In this document: piece after piece, positions 16,001 to 25,418 of the stretch
How positions within the stretch are numbered: position 1 is the first letter of the stretch
Layout: the number at the start of each line of letters is the position of its first letter
NCBI RefSeq assembly: GCF_002259415.1
Contig: NZ_NPFY01000001.1
Span: 170,996 to 234,995, forward strand
From: Rhodococcus sp. 14-2470-1b
Lineage (GTDB): Bacteria; Actinomycetota; Actinomycetes; Mycobacteriales; Mycobacteriaceae
Direction of reading: 5' to 3'
DNA length: 64,000 nt
Position numbers and translations under genes: made by a program
Notes under the pieces: generated by a model
The model's input: the letters and a program-made list of their open reading frames with translations, nothing else
What the model was told of the DNA's origin: nothing
Databases searched by the model: none

Positions 16001-17621
16001 CGGCACGTCCTGGTGGGTGGCTATCGAGGACGCCAGCAGGCTGCGCGATGCACTCGGTGTGCCCCTTCCCATCGGGACGCCCGCAGCGTTCATCGAACCG
16101 GTCGACGACCCCCTGACCGACCTGGTCAGCCGGTATGCGCGCACCCACGGCCCGTTCTCCGTCGACGACCTCGCCGAGAGGTTCGGCCTTGGAATCGCTG
16201 TCGCTCGAGCATCTCTGGCGGGCCTCGCCGCCGACAAGCGGATCATCGAAGGTGAGTTCCGTCCGGACAGATCAGGGTCGGAGTGGTGCGACGCCGAGGT
16301 CCTGCGTCGCTTGCGTCGGCGATCCCTCGCCGCGGCCCGGCAGGAAGTCGAACCCGTCGCCACCGCCACGCTCGGACGTTTCCTGCCCGCCTGGCAACAC
16401 GTGCAGAGCAGGCAGCTGTCCGGCATAGACGGTGTCGCGACGGTCGTCGAACAGTTGGCCGGAGTACCCATTCCCGCGTCGGCGTGGGAGTCGCTGGTCC
16501 TGTCGTCCCGTGTTCGGGACTATTCACCCGCGATGCTCGACGAATTGACCTCGACCGGTGAGGTTCTGTGGTCCGGCCACGGGTCGATCACGTCCAAGGA
16601 CGGATGGGTGTGCCTGCACATGGCGGACACCGCTCCCCTCACCTTGGCCCCTCCTGCGGAATCGGATCTTTCCGAACTGCAGATCTCGGTTCTCGACGCC
16701 GTCGCGGCCGGTGGCGCGTACTTCTTCCGGCAACTCTCCGACACCGTCGGAAGCACGGACGACGACAGTCTGCACGCGGCGCTCTGGGAGTTGGTGTGGG
16801 CGGGTCGAATCGGTAACGACACGTTCGCGCCGCTGCGGGCACTGCTCAACTCGACGACACGAGCAGCCCCGAGCCATCGCTCCCCACGGAGGACCCCACG
16901 GTTGCGGTCGTACCGACGGTTCGAGCGGCCGTCGTTACCGACCCGCACCGGTCCGCCCACTGCGGGCGGCCGGTGGTCCCGCATCCCCGAAATCGAACCC
17001 GATGCGACCGTTCGAGCGCACGCCACCGCGGACGTTCTGCTCGAGCGATACGGCGTCGTCACTCGAGGTGCGGTCATGAACGAAGGTGTGCCCGGGGGAT
17101 TCGCGACGATGTACAAGGTGCTGACCACGTTCGAGGACTCCGGCCGTAGCAGGCGCGGTTACTTCGTGGACACCCTCGGTGGTGCTCAGTTCTCGACGTC
17201 CGAGGTGGTGGACCGACTGCGCAGTTACGAGGAGCGAGAAAAGACAGGCGCGCTGGTGCTCGCCGCCTGCGACCCTGCCAACCCGTACGGCGCGGCCCTG
17301 ACATGGCCCAAACGGGACACAGGAGAAGATGGACCGGGCCATCGCCCTGGTCGCAAAGCAGGTGCGCTGGTCGTTCTGCACGAGGGCGAGCTAGCGTTGT
17401 ACGTCGAGCGCGGTGGCAAAACCGTTCTCACTTTCTCCGACGACGATGCGGTGACAGCAGCCGCCGCGGGTGCGCTCGCCGGGGTCGTCAAACGCGGCGG
17501 GGTGGACAAATTGCTCGTCGAACGTGTCGACGGGCAGGATATCCATGGCACCGGCTTCTCCCGAATGCTGACCGAAGCAGGTTTTTCCGCCACACCTCGT
17601 GGCCTACGGCTGAGGAACTGA
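13080..17621 (+). CDS. lhr: Large helicase-related protein Lhr (ATP-dependent DNA helicase)
   Basis: The start is ATG 13080 (MAGKKTNAQQVDP), preceded by GGTGGG; an in-frame start at 13047 is less likely. The 1513 residues match the length of mycobacterial Lhr. Superfamily 2 helicase motifs are clear: motif I APTGSGKT (Lys60), ISPLKALAVDV, TTPESL, motif II VDEVHAVAG (Asp176-His179), SATVRP, CVVATSSLELGIDMGAVDL and QRVGRAGHQVG. The Lhr-core winged-helix/beta-barrel region and a long C-terminal domain follow. Lhr is a 3'-5' translocase on single-stranded DNA, damage-induced in mycobacteria. It is followed after one base by the endonuclease VIII gene, the same pairing as Rv3296-Rv3297, which supports a joint DNA-repair role. 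A basic low-complexity linker lies at about residues 1265-1300. Confidence 0.95.
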   Translation: MAGKKTNAQQVDPALAKFSPATQEWFTGAFDAPTSAQAGAWEAISSGRHTLVVAPTGSGKTLSAFLWSIDRLTVREVPAERKTTVLYISPLKALAVDVERNLRAPLVGVTQTAKRLGLEPPDISVGVRSGDTSQADRRAMLKTPPDILITTPESLFLMLTSAARESLDSVETVIVDEVHAVAGSKRGSHLALSLERLDLLLGTPAQRIGLSATVRPHEEVGRFLTGAAPIEIVAPPSPKTFDLTVQVPVEDMTELGVVETAEGDASAAPQHGSIWPHVEEKVVDLVLDHKSCIVFANSRRLAERLTARLNEIYAERLGDGVDTAHGPASLIGSSSDVGHGAEPLLARAHHGSVSKDQRALIEDDLKTGRLRCVVATSSLELGIDMGAVDLVIQVEAPPSVASGLQRVGRAGHQVGEISKGVLFPKHRTDLIHCAVTVERMTTGKIEALFVPANPLDILAQQTVAACALEPIDAHDWYDAVRRTGSFATLPRSAYESTLDLLSGRYPSDEFAELRPRLVWDRDANTLTGRPGAQRLAVTSGGSIPDRGLFTVYMVGEKASRVGELDEEMVYESRVGDVFALGATSWRIEEITHDRVLVSPAYGQPGRLPFWHGDGLGRPAELGRALGEFLRSTSERENLEQRLAGDGLDPNAVTNLVALLDDQKEATGQLPTDRTMIVERFRDELGDWRLVLHSTYGQQVHAPWALAIGARLIERYGIDAAPTASDDGIIVRLPDTEDTPPGADLFVFEKDEIADVVTEQVGGSALFASRFRECAARALLLPRRNPGKRAPLWQQRQRSAQLLDVARKYPTFPILLETVRECLQDVYDLPALEDILAQIGRRQIRIVEIETPTPSPFANSLLFNYVGAFMYEGDSPLAERRAQALSLDSTLLAELLGRVELRELLDQAVIETTELELQRLAEDRHAKDIEGVADLVRMLGPLTTDEVAARTDGEESPMWLAELVSAKRAMEVTFAGTSWWVAIEDASRLRDALGVPLPIGTPAAFIEPVDDPLTDLVSRYARTHGPFSVDDLAERFGLGIAVARASLAGLAADKRIIEGEFRPDRSGSEWCDAEVLRRLRRRSLAAARQEVEPVATATLGRFLPAWQHVQSRQLSGIDGVATVVEQLAGVPIPASAWESLVLSSRVRDYSPAMLDELTSTGEVLWSGHGSITSKDGWVCLHMADTAPLTLAPPAESDLSELQISVLDAVAAGGAYFFRQLSDTVGSTDDDSLHAALWELVWAGRIGNDTFAPLRALLNSTTRAAPSHRSPRRTPRLRSYRRFERPSLPTRTGPPTAGGRWSRIPEIEPDATVRAHATADVLLERYGVVTRGAVMNEGVPGGFATMYKVLTTFEDSGRSRRGYFVDTLGGAQFSTSEVVDRLRSYEEREKTGALVLAACDPANPYGAALTWPKRDTGEDGPGHRPGRKAGALVVLHEGELALYVERGGKTVLTFSDDDAVTAAAAGALAGVVKRGGVDKLLVERVDGQDIHGTGFSRMLTEAGFSATPRGLRLRN

Positions 17622-17622
17622 C

Positions 17623-18405
17623 GTGCCCGAAGGCGATACCGTCTACCGGTCGGCCAACAGATTGCGCGCTGCACTGGAAGGCAAGGAACTCACCGGTTGC
17701 GACATCCGTGTTCCGCGCTACGCCACAGTCGATTTCACCGGACAGACTGTGCACTCGGTGCAGTCACGAGGTAAGCACCTGCTGATCGGGGTCGACGACC
17801 ATTGGATCCACAGTCACCTCAAGATGGAGGGAACCTGGCAGGTCTACGAATCGGGCCAGCGGTGGCGTCGTCCGGCGTTTCAAGCTCGCATCATCCTGAC
17901 CACCGATCGATCACAGGCCGTCGGCTTCGAACTGGGTGTGCTCGATATCGTCGAAGACGCGAACGACGCCGTCGGGTACCTCGGGCCGGATCTCCTCGGA
18001 CCGGATTGGGACGCTGCGCTGGCCGTACGGAACCTGGAATCGGATCCCGAACGCCCCATCGGGCTCGCTCTCCTCGACCAACGCAACCTGGCCGGGCTCG
18101 GCAACGTCTACCGCAACGAAATCTGTTTTCTTCGCGGCGTCGATCCGCGCACACCAGTGAAGGACGCAGGCAGCATCGCCAAATTCGTCGACCTCTCCTT
18201 CCGCACCATCATGGCCAACAAGGACCGCAACCAACGGGTCACCACCGGTGACCGCCGAGCGGGGCGCCACTTCTGGGTGTACGGACGAGAGAACAAGCCG
18301 TGCAGACGATGCAGCACCACCGTCGAATTCGGGTTGTTGGGAGACAATCCGCTCGAGGAGCGCCAGATCTATTCGTGCCCGTATTGCCAGCCTCGTCCCA
18401 GCTGA
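17623..18405 (+). CDS. nei: Endonuclease VIII-type DNA glycosylase/AP lyase (Fpg/Nei family)
   Basis: The 260-residue protein begins MPEGDTVYRSANRL, so the catalytic N-terminal proline and the adjacent glutamate are present. It carries GKHLLIG and WIHSHLKMEGTW in the N-terminal beta domain and the H2TH region ALLDQRNLAGLGNVYRNEIC at about 145-165. It ends with a C4 zinc finger (CRRC ... CPYC, about 225-255). These enzymes excise oxidised bases and cleave the resulting abasic site. The start is GTG 17623, one base after the lhr stop, so the pair is transcribed together. Confidence 0.93.
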   Translation: MPEGDTVYRSANRLRAALEGKELTGCDIRVPRYATVDFTGQTVHSVQSRGKHLLIGVDDHWIHSHLKMEGTWQVYESGQRWRRPAFQARIILTTDRSQAVGFELGVLDIVEDANDAVGYLGPDLLGPDWDAALAVRNLESDPERPIGLALLDQRNLAGLGNVYRNEICFLRGVDPRTPVKDAGSIAKFVDLSFRTIMANKDRNQRVTTGDRRAGRHFWVYGRENKPCRRCSTTVEFGLLGDNPLEERQIYSCPYCQPRPS

Positions 18406-18434
18406 TCCACAGGTTCGACTCTCACCATCGAGTC

Positions 18435-18572
18435 ATGATCTTCTTGGCAATTCTCACTGTGGCAGTGATGGCGGTATCCGGAGCCGTGGCATCCCGTGCG
18501 CCCCGGAGCCTCGTTCAGACCCCGGACCAGCGCCGCGGCACACCCGCGGAAACACCAGCGGGCGTCTGGTGA
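18435..18572 (+). CDS. Possible small single-pass membrane protein (45 residues)
   Basis: An open frame from ATG 18435 encodes MIFLAILTVAVMAVSGAVAS followed by a hydrophilic tail RAPRSLVQTPDQRRG and so on. It looks like a tiny membrane-anchored protein with one helix at residues 2-19. It lies 29 bases after the nei stop and 16 bases before the convergent methyltransferase stop. There is no convincing ribosome-binding site, so the call is tentative. Confidence 0.35.
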   Translation: MIFLAILTVAVMAVSGAVASRAPRSLVQTPDQRRGTPAETPAGVW

Positions 18573-18588
18573 GGACGCTCGAACTCGG

Positions 18589-19188
18589 TCAGTTTCGAGC
18601 CAACACGAACAGCCACGGCTGTTCATCGCCTTCGCCGATGTGATCGAGGGACACGACAGTCCATCCTGACTCGTTCAAGACCTTCCGAAGGGATGACTCG
18701 CGCCAATATGTGAAGTGTCGGGGCAACCCGAGCTTCGCTGTGCTCCAACCATCACCGTCGCCTTCCTTCACCGTGAAGGCCAGCGCTCCACCCGGCCGGA
18801 CGGCTGCGCGTAATCGTTCCATCACAAAACCCAGCTCAGTGCGGCTGAGATGAAGCAGAACAGCATTGGCGAACACTGCGTCGAACACTCCGTCGAGGTC
18901 GTCGACCACTACATTGAGCTTTTTGGCCGACACGCCTTGGCTTCGCATCATGTCGACGAAAGCCTGGGCGCCGTCGGTCCTGTCGACTTGGACGCCCATC
19001 GACTCCATCAGCGACGCATCCCATCCCGGTCCGCTGCCCACCTCGAGCACGTGCCCGAAACCGATCACGTCGATCATCTTCTGTACCAGGTCGATGATTT
19101 CGGGTCTGTCGCGATTCGTCCGCTCTTGGTAGACCCTGGCTGCGGCTTGGTATGTCGCCAACGTGACCGCGGAGTGGTCTTGGGTCAC
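18589..19188 (-). CDS. Class I SAM-dependent methyltransferase
   Basis: The 199-residue protein contains the class I methyltransferase signature: motif I VLEVGSGPGWDASLMES (about 46-62), an acidic strand end at DRTDGAQAF, VFDAVFANAVLLHLSR (motif IV region, about 105-120), and a post-motif RAAVRPGGALAFTVKEGDGD. The C-terminal YWRESSLRKVLNESGW segment is typical of small-molecule methyltransferases. The substrate cannot be inferred. It starts at GTG 19188, overlapping the glpD stop (GTGA at 19185-19188), so it is translationally coupled to glycerol-3-phosphate dehydrogenase, an association I do not know from other genomes. Confidence 0.82.
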   Translation of the reverse strand: MTQDHSAVTLATYQAAARVYQERTNRDRPEIIDLVQKMIDVIGFGHVLEVGSGPGWDASLMESMGVQVDRTDGAQAFVDMMRSQGVSAKKLNVVVDDLDGVFDAVFANAVLLHLSRTELGFVMERLRAAVRPGGALAFTVKEGDGDGWSTAKLGLPRHFTYWRESSLRKVLNESGWTVVSLDHIGEGDEQPWLFVLARN

Positions 19189-20921
19189 TTCGTCAGCGGC
19201 TGTACCGGCTCCAGAATTTCCTGGCGCGCCTCCGGAGCTACGACGCGCAGGGCGTCGGCCGATTCGTCGTCGGGCTGCATCTGAGACTTGACCTCGGCTT
19301 CGACGCGAGCGGTGTAGGTCTCCACCTCACGGTCCACGGTTGCGTCGTCCCAACCGAGGATAGGTGCGACGAGTGCGGCGACCTGACCTGCGCAGTTGAC
19401 GCCGCGGTGCGAGTACTCGATGGAGATACGCGTTCGCCGCGACAGGATGTCCTCGAGATGAAGTGCCCCCTCCGCTGCCGCCGCGTACACGGCCTCGACC
19501 TGGAGGTAACTGGGCGCATCGGTGATCGGCTGCAGCAGTTCCGGCTTGTCCTTGGCCAGTTCGAGCACCTCGTCGATCAAGGAGCCGTAGCGGTCCAGCA
19601 GATGCGTCACCCGGTACGGATGGAGTCCGTACATCTCCGCGAGGTGATGGGTCTGGTTGACGAGAGCGAAGTATCCGTCGGCGCCGACCAGAGGCACCTT
19701 CTCGGTGATCGACGACGCGACCCGCGCCGGGATGTCGTCGGCGGCGAGGTCCACGGCGTCCTCCGCCATGACGCGATACGTCGTGTATTTTCCGCCAGCG
19801 ATCGCGACGAGCCCGGGCGCGACGCGCGCGACCGCATGCTCACGGGACAGCTTCGAGGTCTCGTCGCTCTCCCCTGCCAGCAGCGGACGAAGACCGGCGT
19901 AGACACCGTCGATGTCCTCGTGCGTCAACGGAGTGACCAGCACCGAGTTGACCTCGCCGAGGATGTAGTCGATGTCCGCTTTGGTTGCTGCCGGGTGCGC
20001 CAGGTCGAGCTTCCAGTCCGTGTCCGTCGTACCGATGATCCAGTGTGCGCCCCACGGAATGATGAACAGCACGGACTTCTCCGTGCGCAGAATGATCGCT
20101 GCCTCGCTGACGATACGGTCGCGCGGAACCACGATGTGCACGCCCTTCGACGCGCGCACGCGGAAGCGTCCTCGTTGCGAGGACAACGCCTGGATCTCGT
20201 CGGTCCACACCCCGGTGGCGTTGATGACGACGTGGCCACGCACCTCCGTCGTCGCACCGTTCTCCGAATCACGCACGCGCACACCGGACACTCGGTCGGC
20301 TTCGCGCAGGAAGCCCACGACCTGGGTGGACGTACGCACGACGGCGCCGTAGTGAGCTGCGGTGCGCGCGACGCTCATGGTGTGCCGTGCGTCGTCGACG
20401 ACGGTGTCGTAGTAGCGAATCCCACCGATCAAGGACTTGCGCTTCATGCCCGGAGCCATCCGTAACGCACCGGAGCGAGTCAGATGCTTTTGCGCCGGAA
20501 CGGATTTGGCACCGCCCATGGTGTCGTAGAGGAAGATCCCGGCTGCGATGTACGGTCGTTCCCACACACGATGGGTCAGCGGAAAGAGGAATTCGAGAGG
20601 CTTCACCAAGTGCGGCGCCAGCGTCGACAGCGACAGCTCACGCTCGTGCAGCGCCTCGCGCACCAGGCCGAACTCGAGCTGCTCCAAGTAGCGAAGGCCA
20701 CCATGGAACATCTTCGACGATCGACTCGACGTGCCGGACGCGAAGTCGCGTGCTTCGACGAGCGCCACCTTCAGACCTCGCGTCGCGGCGTCGAGTGCAG
20801 CGCCGGCACCGACGACGCCACCGCCGACCACGACCACGTCGAACTGTTCCGAACCGAGCGCTTGCCATGCATCTTCACGTGCCTGCGGGCCAAGGAAGGT
20901 GGTGTTCGATCGGTTGCTCAA
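19185..20921 (-). CDS. glpD: Aerobic glycerol-3-phosphate dehydrogenase
   Basis: I place the start at TTG 20921 ([11 protein letters not shown]), with GGGGAG seven bases upstream. This gives 578 residues and aligns with the MSN start of M. tuberculosis GlpD2. An FAD-binding Rossmann motif ([20 protein letters not shown]) is at about 27-46. It is followed by the GlpD signature [19 protein letters not shown] (about 63-81), the substrate region GTTDTDW, and [20 protein letters not shown]. The enzyme oxidises sn-glycerol-3-phosphate to dihydroxyacetone phosphate at the membrane and passes electrons to the menaquinone pool. It is divergent from glpK, so phosphorylation and oxidation of glycerol are encoded back to back. 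Confidence 0.93.
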   Translation of the reverse strand: MSNRSNTTFLGPQAREDAWQALGSEQFDVVVVGGGVVGAGAALDAATRGLKVALVEARDFASGTSSRSSKMFHGGLRYLEQLEFGLVREALHERELSLSTLAPHLVKPLEFLFPLTHRVWERPYIAAGIFLYDTMGGAKSVPAQKHLTRSGALRMAPGMKRKSLIGGIRYYDTVVDDARHTMSVARTAAHYGAVVRTSTQVVGFLREADRVSGVRVRDSENGATTEVRGHVVINATGVWTDEIQALSSQRGRFRVRASKGVHIVVPRDRIVSEAAIILRTEKSVLFIIPWGAHWIIGTTDTDWKLDLAHPAATKADIDYILGEVNSVLVTPLTHEDIDGVYAGLRPLLAGESDETSKLSREHAVARVAPGLVAIAGGKYTTYRVMAEDAVDLAADDIPARVASSITEKVPLVGADGYFALVNQTHHLAEMYGLHPYRVTHLLDRYGSLIDEVLELAKDKPELLQPITDAPSYLQVEAVYAAAAEGALHLEDILSRRTRISIEYSHRGVNCAGQVAALVAPILGWDDATVDREVETYTARVEAEVKSQMQPDDESADALRVVAPEARQEILEPVQPLTK

Positions 20922-21031
20922 GAGCTCGCTCCCCACGTGGATGGTTCGTTTGTCCGTCTGTCGGCGCCGAATCAAGGCTACCGTTCGAGGCGAGTACCCG
21001 CCCCGTGCATGTGCACTACGTAAGGAGAGAC
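20922..21031. promoter_or_regulatory. Divergent glpD/glpK promoter region
   Basis: This 110-base gap must carry the promoters of both glycerol genes. It contains an imperfect dyad GTGCA-TG-TGCAC at about 21005-21016, upstream of the strong glpK ribosome-binding site AAGGAGAG at 21022-21029. No clear -35/-10 pair stands out on either strand. Confidence 0.4.
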
Positions 21032-22537
21032 GTGACCTCGGACACCTTCATCGCATCGATCGATCAAGGAACGACCTCGAGCCGGTGCATCATCTTCGGC
21101 CACGACGGGAAGCCTGTGGGCTCCGCGCAGAAGGAACACGAGCAGATCTTTCCGCGGGCGGGCTGGGTCGAACACGACGCCGAGGAAATCTGGGTCAACG
21201 TACGTGAGGTGGTCGGCGCTGCGCTCGGCAACGCCGATGTGAAGGCCGAGGACATCGCCGCGGTGGGCATCACCAATCAGCGTGAGACGACGCTGGTGTG
21301 GGACCGGACAACAGGAAAGCCGGTGTACAACGCGATCGTGTGGCAGGACACCCGCACGGACGAACTGTGCACCCGGCTGGCCGGCGACATGGGAACGGAC
21401 CGGTACCAGCACATCACCGGCCTTCCCCTCTCCACGTACTTCGCCGGTCCGAAGATTCGGTGGATCCTGGACAACGTCGACGGCGTACGTGAGCGCGCCG
21501 AGGCCGGTGAGTTGTGCTTCGGCACGATGGATTCCTGGGTCCTGTGGAACCTGACCGGAGGGACCGACGGCGGAATCCACGTCACCGACGTCACCAACGC
21601 CTCACGCACGTTGCTGATGGATCTCGAGACGTTGCAGTGGCGCGAGGACATCTGCGCAGACTTCGACATTCCCGTCTCGATGCTCCCGGAGATCCGCACC
21701 TCCTCGGAAATCTACGGCGAGGTACGCCCGAAAGGAGTGCTTGCCGGAGTACCGATCGCCGGCATCCTCGGCGACCAGCAAGCCGCCACGTTCGGCCAGG
21801 CGTGCCTCGAACCCGGTGAAGCGAAGAACACCTACGGAACCGGAAACTTCCTGCTGCTCAACACCGGAACCACACCCGTCCGCAGTGAGCACGGACTTCT
21901 CACCACCGTCTGTTACAAACTGGGAGACAAGGACACCGTCTACGCCTTGGAGGGTTCCGTGGCCGTCACCGGTTCGCTCGTCCAGTGGCTACGTGACAAC
22001 CTCGGAATCATCAAGAACGCGAAGGACATCGAAGACCTGGCGGGCACCGTCGAGGACAACGGCGGCGTCTACTTCGTGCCCGCGTTCTCCGGGCTGTTCG
22101 CGCCGCGCTGGCGCCCCGACGCCCGCGGCGTGATCTCGGGACTGACCAGATTCGCCAACAAGGGCCACATCGCACGAGCAGCATTGGAAGCCACAGCGTT
22201 TCAGACCAGGGAAGTGATCGACGCGATGCGCGCCGACTCCGACGTGGAACTGACCACACTCAAGGTCGACGGAGGGATGGTCGTCAACGAACTTCTGATG
22301 CAGTTCCAGTCCGACATACTCGGCGTTCCCGTGGTGCGCCCCGTCGTCAACGAAACCACCGCACTCGGCGCCGCGTACGCTGCCGGACTCGCCGTCGACT
22401 ACTGGAGCGGCGAAGACGACATACGTGCGAACTGGTCCGACGACAAGACGTGGGAACCCGACCTCGATCCCACCGTCCGTGACGAGATGTACGCCAGGTG
22501 GAATCGAGCAGTCGAGCGTACCTACGACAGCGCGTGA
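21032..22537 (+). CDS. glpK: Glycerol kinase
   Basis: The start is GTG 21032, four bases after AAGGAGAG; any longer frame runs through glpD. The 501-residue length matches GlpK. FGGY-kinase landmarks are present: [19 protein letters not shown] (about 7-25), [27 protein letters not shown], the actin-fold ATPase element [11 protein letters not shown], and the FGGY C-terminal signature [20 protein letters not shown], followed by [20 protein letters not shown]. It phosphorylates glycerol to glycerol-3-phosphate with ATP, feeding the divergent glpD. The 3' end overlaps the convergent aminotransferase gene by 16 bases. Confidence 0.95.
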   Translation: MTSDTFIASIDQGTTSSRCIIFGHDGKPVGSAQKEHEQIFPRAGWVEHDAEEIWVNVREVVGAALGNADVKAEDIAAVGITNQRETTLVWDRTTGKPVYNAIVWQDTRTDELCTRLAGDMGTDRYQHITGLPLSTYFAGPKIRWILDNVDGVRERAEAGELCFGTMDSWVLWNLTGGTDGGIHVTDVTNASRTLLMDLETLQWREDICADFDIPVSMLPEIRTSSEIYGEVRPKGVLAGVPIAGILGDQQAATFGQACLEPGEAKNTYGTGNFLLLNTGTTPVRSEHGLLTTVCYKLGDKDTVYALEGSVAVTGSLVQWLRDNLGIIKNAKDIEDLAGTVEDNGGVYFVPAFSGLFAPRWRPDARGVISGLTRFANKGHIARAALEATAFQTREVIDAMRADSDVELTTLKVDGGMVVNELLMQFQSDILGVPVVRPVVNETTALGAAYAAGLAVDYWSGEDDIRANWSDDKTWEPDLDPTVRDEMYARWNRAVERTYDSA

Positions 22538-23703
22538 GCCGACGCCAACCTGCGCACGGCCTCGCGTAGAACGTCGGGTTCGGCGCTGGCGAAGCACAAC
22601 CGCATGGCGTTTTCGTACGCCGGGTCGTCGGCGAAAGCCCTACCCGGGACGAACGCGACGCCGTGGTCGAGTGCGCGCGGAAGCAGAGCCGTCGCGTCGG
22701 TACCGTCGTTCAGCGTCGCCCACACGAACATGCCGCCGTCCGCAGGCGACACCGACATGGCGTCACCGAACGTGGTGGTGAGAGCACGATGCAATGCGGA
22801 TGCGCGGCTGCCGTACTCGGCCCTCAACGTGGCCAGGTGTGCAGTCAGCCACGGCGAGTCGGCCAGCAACCGTGCCGTCATCTGCTGCGTCATCGTCGAT
22901 CCGCACAGATCCGCGCCCTGCTTGAGCAACTCGACGGCGTCGCACACGGGTCTCGGCGCGATCATCCATCCCACCCTCAGCGCAGGCGCAAGAATTTTCG
23001 ACGCACTGGACAGTCTGATGACGCGGTCCGAGTACGACGCGATCGGTGCAGGGGGCTGCGAGTCGAACCAGATCTCCCCGTACGGGTCGTCCTCGAGAAT
23101 CCAGAAACCGTATCGTTCGGCCAGCTCGGCAAGTGCGCGTCGACGATCGGACGACATCGTCACTCCGCGCGGATTGTGGAAGTTGCTGACGGTATGGACG
23201 AGGGCAGGACGAAGCCCGTCTGCCAACAACAGTTCCAGCGCGGTGACGTCCATGCCGTCGTCGTCGATCGGAACCGCACGAATGTCGGCACCGGCAATCG
23301 AGAAGACCTGCAGCGCACCGGTATAAGCGGGTTCGTCCACGACGACGACTGAGCCCGGGTCGACCACTGCTTGCGCGACCAGGGTCAGGGCCTGTTGCGA
23401 ACCGTGTGTGATGACGACCTCGGAGGCGTCGACCCTTCGCCCGATCGCGTCCGATTCCCGGGCGGCAACGATGCCTCGGAGGTCGCGGACGCCGGATGTC
23501 TCGCCGTACTGAACCGACGCGGTCTCAATTAGAACGTCGTGCGCGGCCTCGCGAATCCTCTGCAACGGAACGAATTCCGTGGCCGGAAGTCCGCCCGCCA
23601 TGCTGATCACGTCGCCTCGCGCGGTGAGCGCGAGGAGATCACGTATGGCGGAACTGTGCACGGAGTCGAGTCGATGGGCCAGGGCCGGAAAGGTAGCAGT
23701 CAT
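22522..23703 (-). CDS. PLP-dependent aminotransferase, 2-aminoadipate/ARO8-like (class I/II)
   Basis: The start is ATG 23703 ([20 protein letters not shown]), with GGGAG upstream, giving 393 residues. A longer frame runs through the upstream hairpin and is rejected. Typical elements are [14 protein letters not shown] (about 33-46), [21 protein letters not shown], the Asn/Pro segment [14 protein letters not shown], the aspartate DDPYGEIWF, and the PLP lysine in [16 protein letters not shown]. This is the aminotransferase half shared with MocR regulators but without their GntR domain. Members act on aromatic, branched or 2-aminoadipate-type amino acids; the exact substrate is not visible. It is downstream of lpdA on the same strand with a 138-base gap. 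Confidence 0.85.
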   Translation of the reverse strand: MTATFPALAHRLDSVHSSAIRDLLALTARGDVISMAGGLPATEFVPLQRIREAAHDVLIETASVQYGETSGVRDLRGIVAARESDAIGRRVDASEVVITHGSQQALTLVAQAVVDPGSVVVVDEPAYTGALQVFSIAGADIRAVPIDDDGMDVTALELLLADGLRPALVHTVSNFHNPRGVTMSSDRRRALAELAERYGFWILEDDPYGEIWFDSQPPAPIASYSDRVIRLSSASKILAPALRVGWMIAPRPVCDAVELLKQGADLCGSTMTQQMTARLLADSPWLTAHLATLRAEYGSRASALHRALTTTFGDAMSVSPADGGMFVWATLNDGTDATALLPRALDHGVAFVPGRAFADDPAYENAMRLCFASAEPDVLREAVRRLASAHALS

Positions 23704-23759
23704 GACATCTCCCAGTGTCGGATGTGTGTGAAGAACCCGAGGATCGACTGGGGTGTGAA

Positions 23760-23782
23760 GGAGCCGTATGGTGGTCGGCTCC
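23760..23782. terminator. Possible hairpin between lpdA and the aminotransferase gene
   Basis: GGAGCCG at 23760-23766 pairs with CGGCTCC at 23776-23782 around a 9-base loop. It lies downstream of lpdA and upstream of the aminotransferase start. It may be a weak terminator or attenuator. A separate perfect 10-bp dyad, TGTCATGACA, is close by at about 23790-23799. Confidence 0.4.
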
Positions 23783-23841
23783 TCCACTATGTCATGACAA
23801 TTCAAGATATGAAATATGAATCTCACATCTCGAGACGAGAA

Positions 23842-25248
23842 CTAGTCCAGGTCGTCGTGCCGCATGAGTTGACGAGCAGCTTCGGTGATCGATCCCGTCA
23901 GCGACGGGTACACCGAGAACGTCGCGGCAAGATCACCCACGGACAGGTTGTTCTGCACGGCCATCGCGATCGGCAGGATCAGTTCCGATGCTGTCGGGGC
24001 GACTACGACGCCGCCGATGACCACACCCGTCGCGGGGCGGCAGAAGATCTTGACGAAACCTCGCTTGAGGCCGGACATCTTGGCCCGGGGGTTGGTCGCC
24101 AGGGGAAGCATGACAGTCCGGGCCGGCACCTCACCCTTGTCGATCGAGGACTGACTGACGCCCACCGACGCGATCTCCGGACGCGTGAACACCGCCGATG
24201 CAACGGTTTTCAGCTTGATCGGGGTGACGCCCTCCCCGAGAGCGTGGTACATCGCGATGCGGCCCTGCATTGCCGCGACCGAGGCCAGCGGCAGCAATCC
24301 GGTGCAGTCACCTGCGGCGTAGATACCGGCAACGGATGTGCGAGAGACGCGATCGACGCGCAGGTAACCACCCTTGTCGAGCTCGATCCCCACGTTCTCC
24401 AGCCCCAGCCCGGAGGTGTTGGGGACCGAACCGACCGTCATCAGCGCGTGCGATCCCTCGACCGTGCGCCCGTCGGCCAGTTTCACGACGACACCGTTGT
24501 CGGTGCGCTCCACCGAATCTGCGCGGGCATGCTTGACGAGGGTGACGCCGCGCTCGTTGAACGCGTCCTCGAGTACCAGGGCTGCATCCTCGTCCTCGTG
24601 CGGCAACACACGATCGCGGCTGGACACGGCGGTGACCTTCACGCCCATCTCCGTGTACGCCGACACGAACTCGGCACCGGTCACACCGGATCCGACGACG
24701 ATCAGATGCTCGGGAAGTGCGTCGAGATCGTAGAGCTGGCGCCAGTTGAGAATGCGCTCACCGTCGGGCTCGGCGCCCTTCAGGATGCGCGGGCTCGCTC
24801 CCGTCGAGATGAGTACGACGTCGGCGTCGAGGATCCGCTCGGACCCGTCGGCGAGCGTCGCGCGAATCTGATGCGCAGCCATTCCCACTTTCGAGTCGAT
24901 CAGCTCGCCCCGACCCGAGATGAGCTCGACACCCACCGATCGCACGCGGGCGGCGATGTCCGCAGACTGCGCCTGCGCGAGCGACTTCACACGCTCGTGA
25001 ATCTGCGGCAGAGCGATCGCCGCCTGCGACGGGTCGAGGGCGATGCCGAGATCGCTCGCGCGCCGCATCTCCGTTCTGATGCCGGTCGACGCGATGAACG
25101 TCTTCGACGGCACACAATCCCACAGGACACACGCGCCGCCGATTCCGTCCGCGTCGACGAGCGTCACCGTTCCCCCGTGCTGCGCCGCCACCAGTGCTGC
25201 CTCGTACCCAGCGGGTCCGCCACCGATGATCACGATCCGCGTCGTCAT
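23842..25248 (-). CDS. lpdA: LpdA-type flavoprotein disulfide/quinone reductase
   Basis: The start is ATG 25248 with GAGGAT upstream, giving 468 residues. It is the homologue of M. tuberculosis LpdA (Rv3303c), an NAD(P)H:quinone oxidoreductase of the lipoamide dehydrogenase fold. An FAD motif IVIIGGGPAGYEAALVAA is at 5-22 and a second Rossmann motif (IVVGSGVTGAEFVSAY) at about 180. YAAGDCTGLLPLASVAAMQGR is the second FAD contact. The interface domain ends in SVYPSLTGSITEAARQL, lacking the His-x4-Glu catalytic dyad of true lipoamide dehydrogenases. Unlike the mycobacterial protein as I recall it, both cysteines of a CxxxxC pair are present (GGACVLWDCVPSK). The C-terminus is about 20 residues shorter than in mycobacteria. 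Confidence 0.88.
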   Translation of the reverse strand: MTTRIVIIGGGPAGYEAALVAAQHGGTVTLVDADGIGGACVLWDCVPSKTFIASTGIRTEMRRASDLGIALDPSQAAIALPQIHERVKSLAQAQSADIAARVRSVGVELISGRGELIDSKVGMAAHQIRATLADGSERILDADVVLISTGASPRILKGAEPDGERILNWRQLYDLDALPEHLIVVGSGVTGAEFVSAYTEMGVKVTAVSSRDRVLPHEDEDAALVLEDAFNERGVTLVKHARADSVERTDNGVVVKLADGRTVEGSHALMTVGSVPNTSGLGLENVGIELDKGGYLRVDRVSRTSVAGIYAAGDCTGLLPLASVAAMQGRIAMYHALGEGVTPIKLKTVASAVFTRPEIASVGVSQSSIDKGEVPARTVMLPLATNPRAKMSGLKRGFVKIFCRPATGVVIGGVVVAPTASELILPIAMAVQNNLSVGDLAATFSVYPSLTGSITEAARQLMRHDDLD

Positions 25249-25418
25249 TGATCCTCTTTCTGGAGATTGGGGGAGCCTCGTTGCTGACGTCGAGGCTATT
25301 CCAGTGACGCGCGTCATGCAGCGGTAAGGATTACTTCACTTCGCCTCGACCAGCACGAACGCCGTGATCCGGGGTCGGCCCGCGACCGACTGCGCGCCGA
25401 CGGTTTAGGCTGGCCGAC

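Noticed and set aside
20387..21031. N-terminal extension of glpK into the glpD region
   Set aside because: The added residues are antisense to glpD and low-complexity. GTG 21032 has an excellent ribosome-binding site and gives the standard GlpK length.
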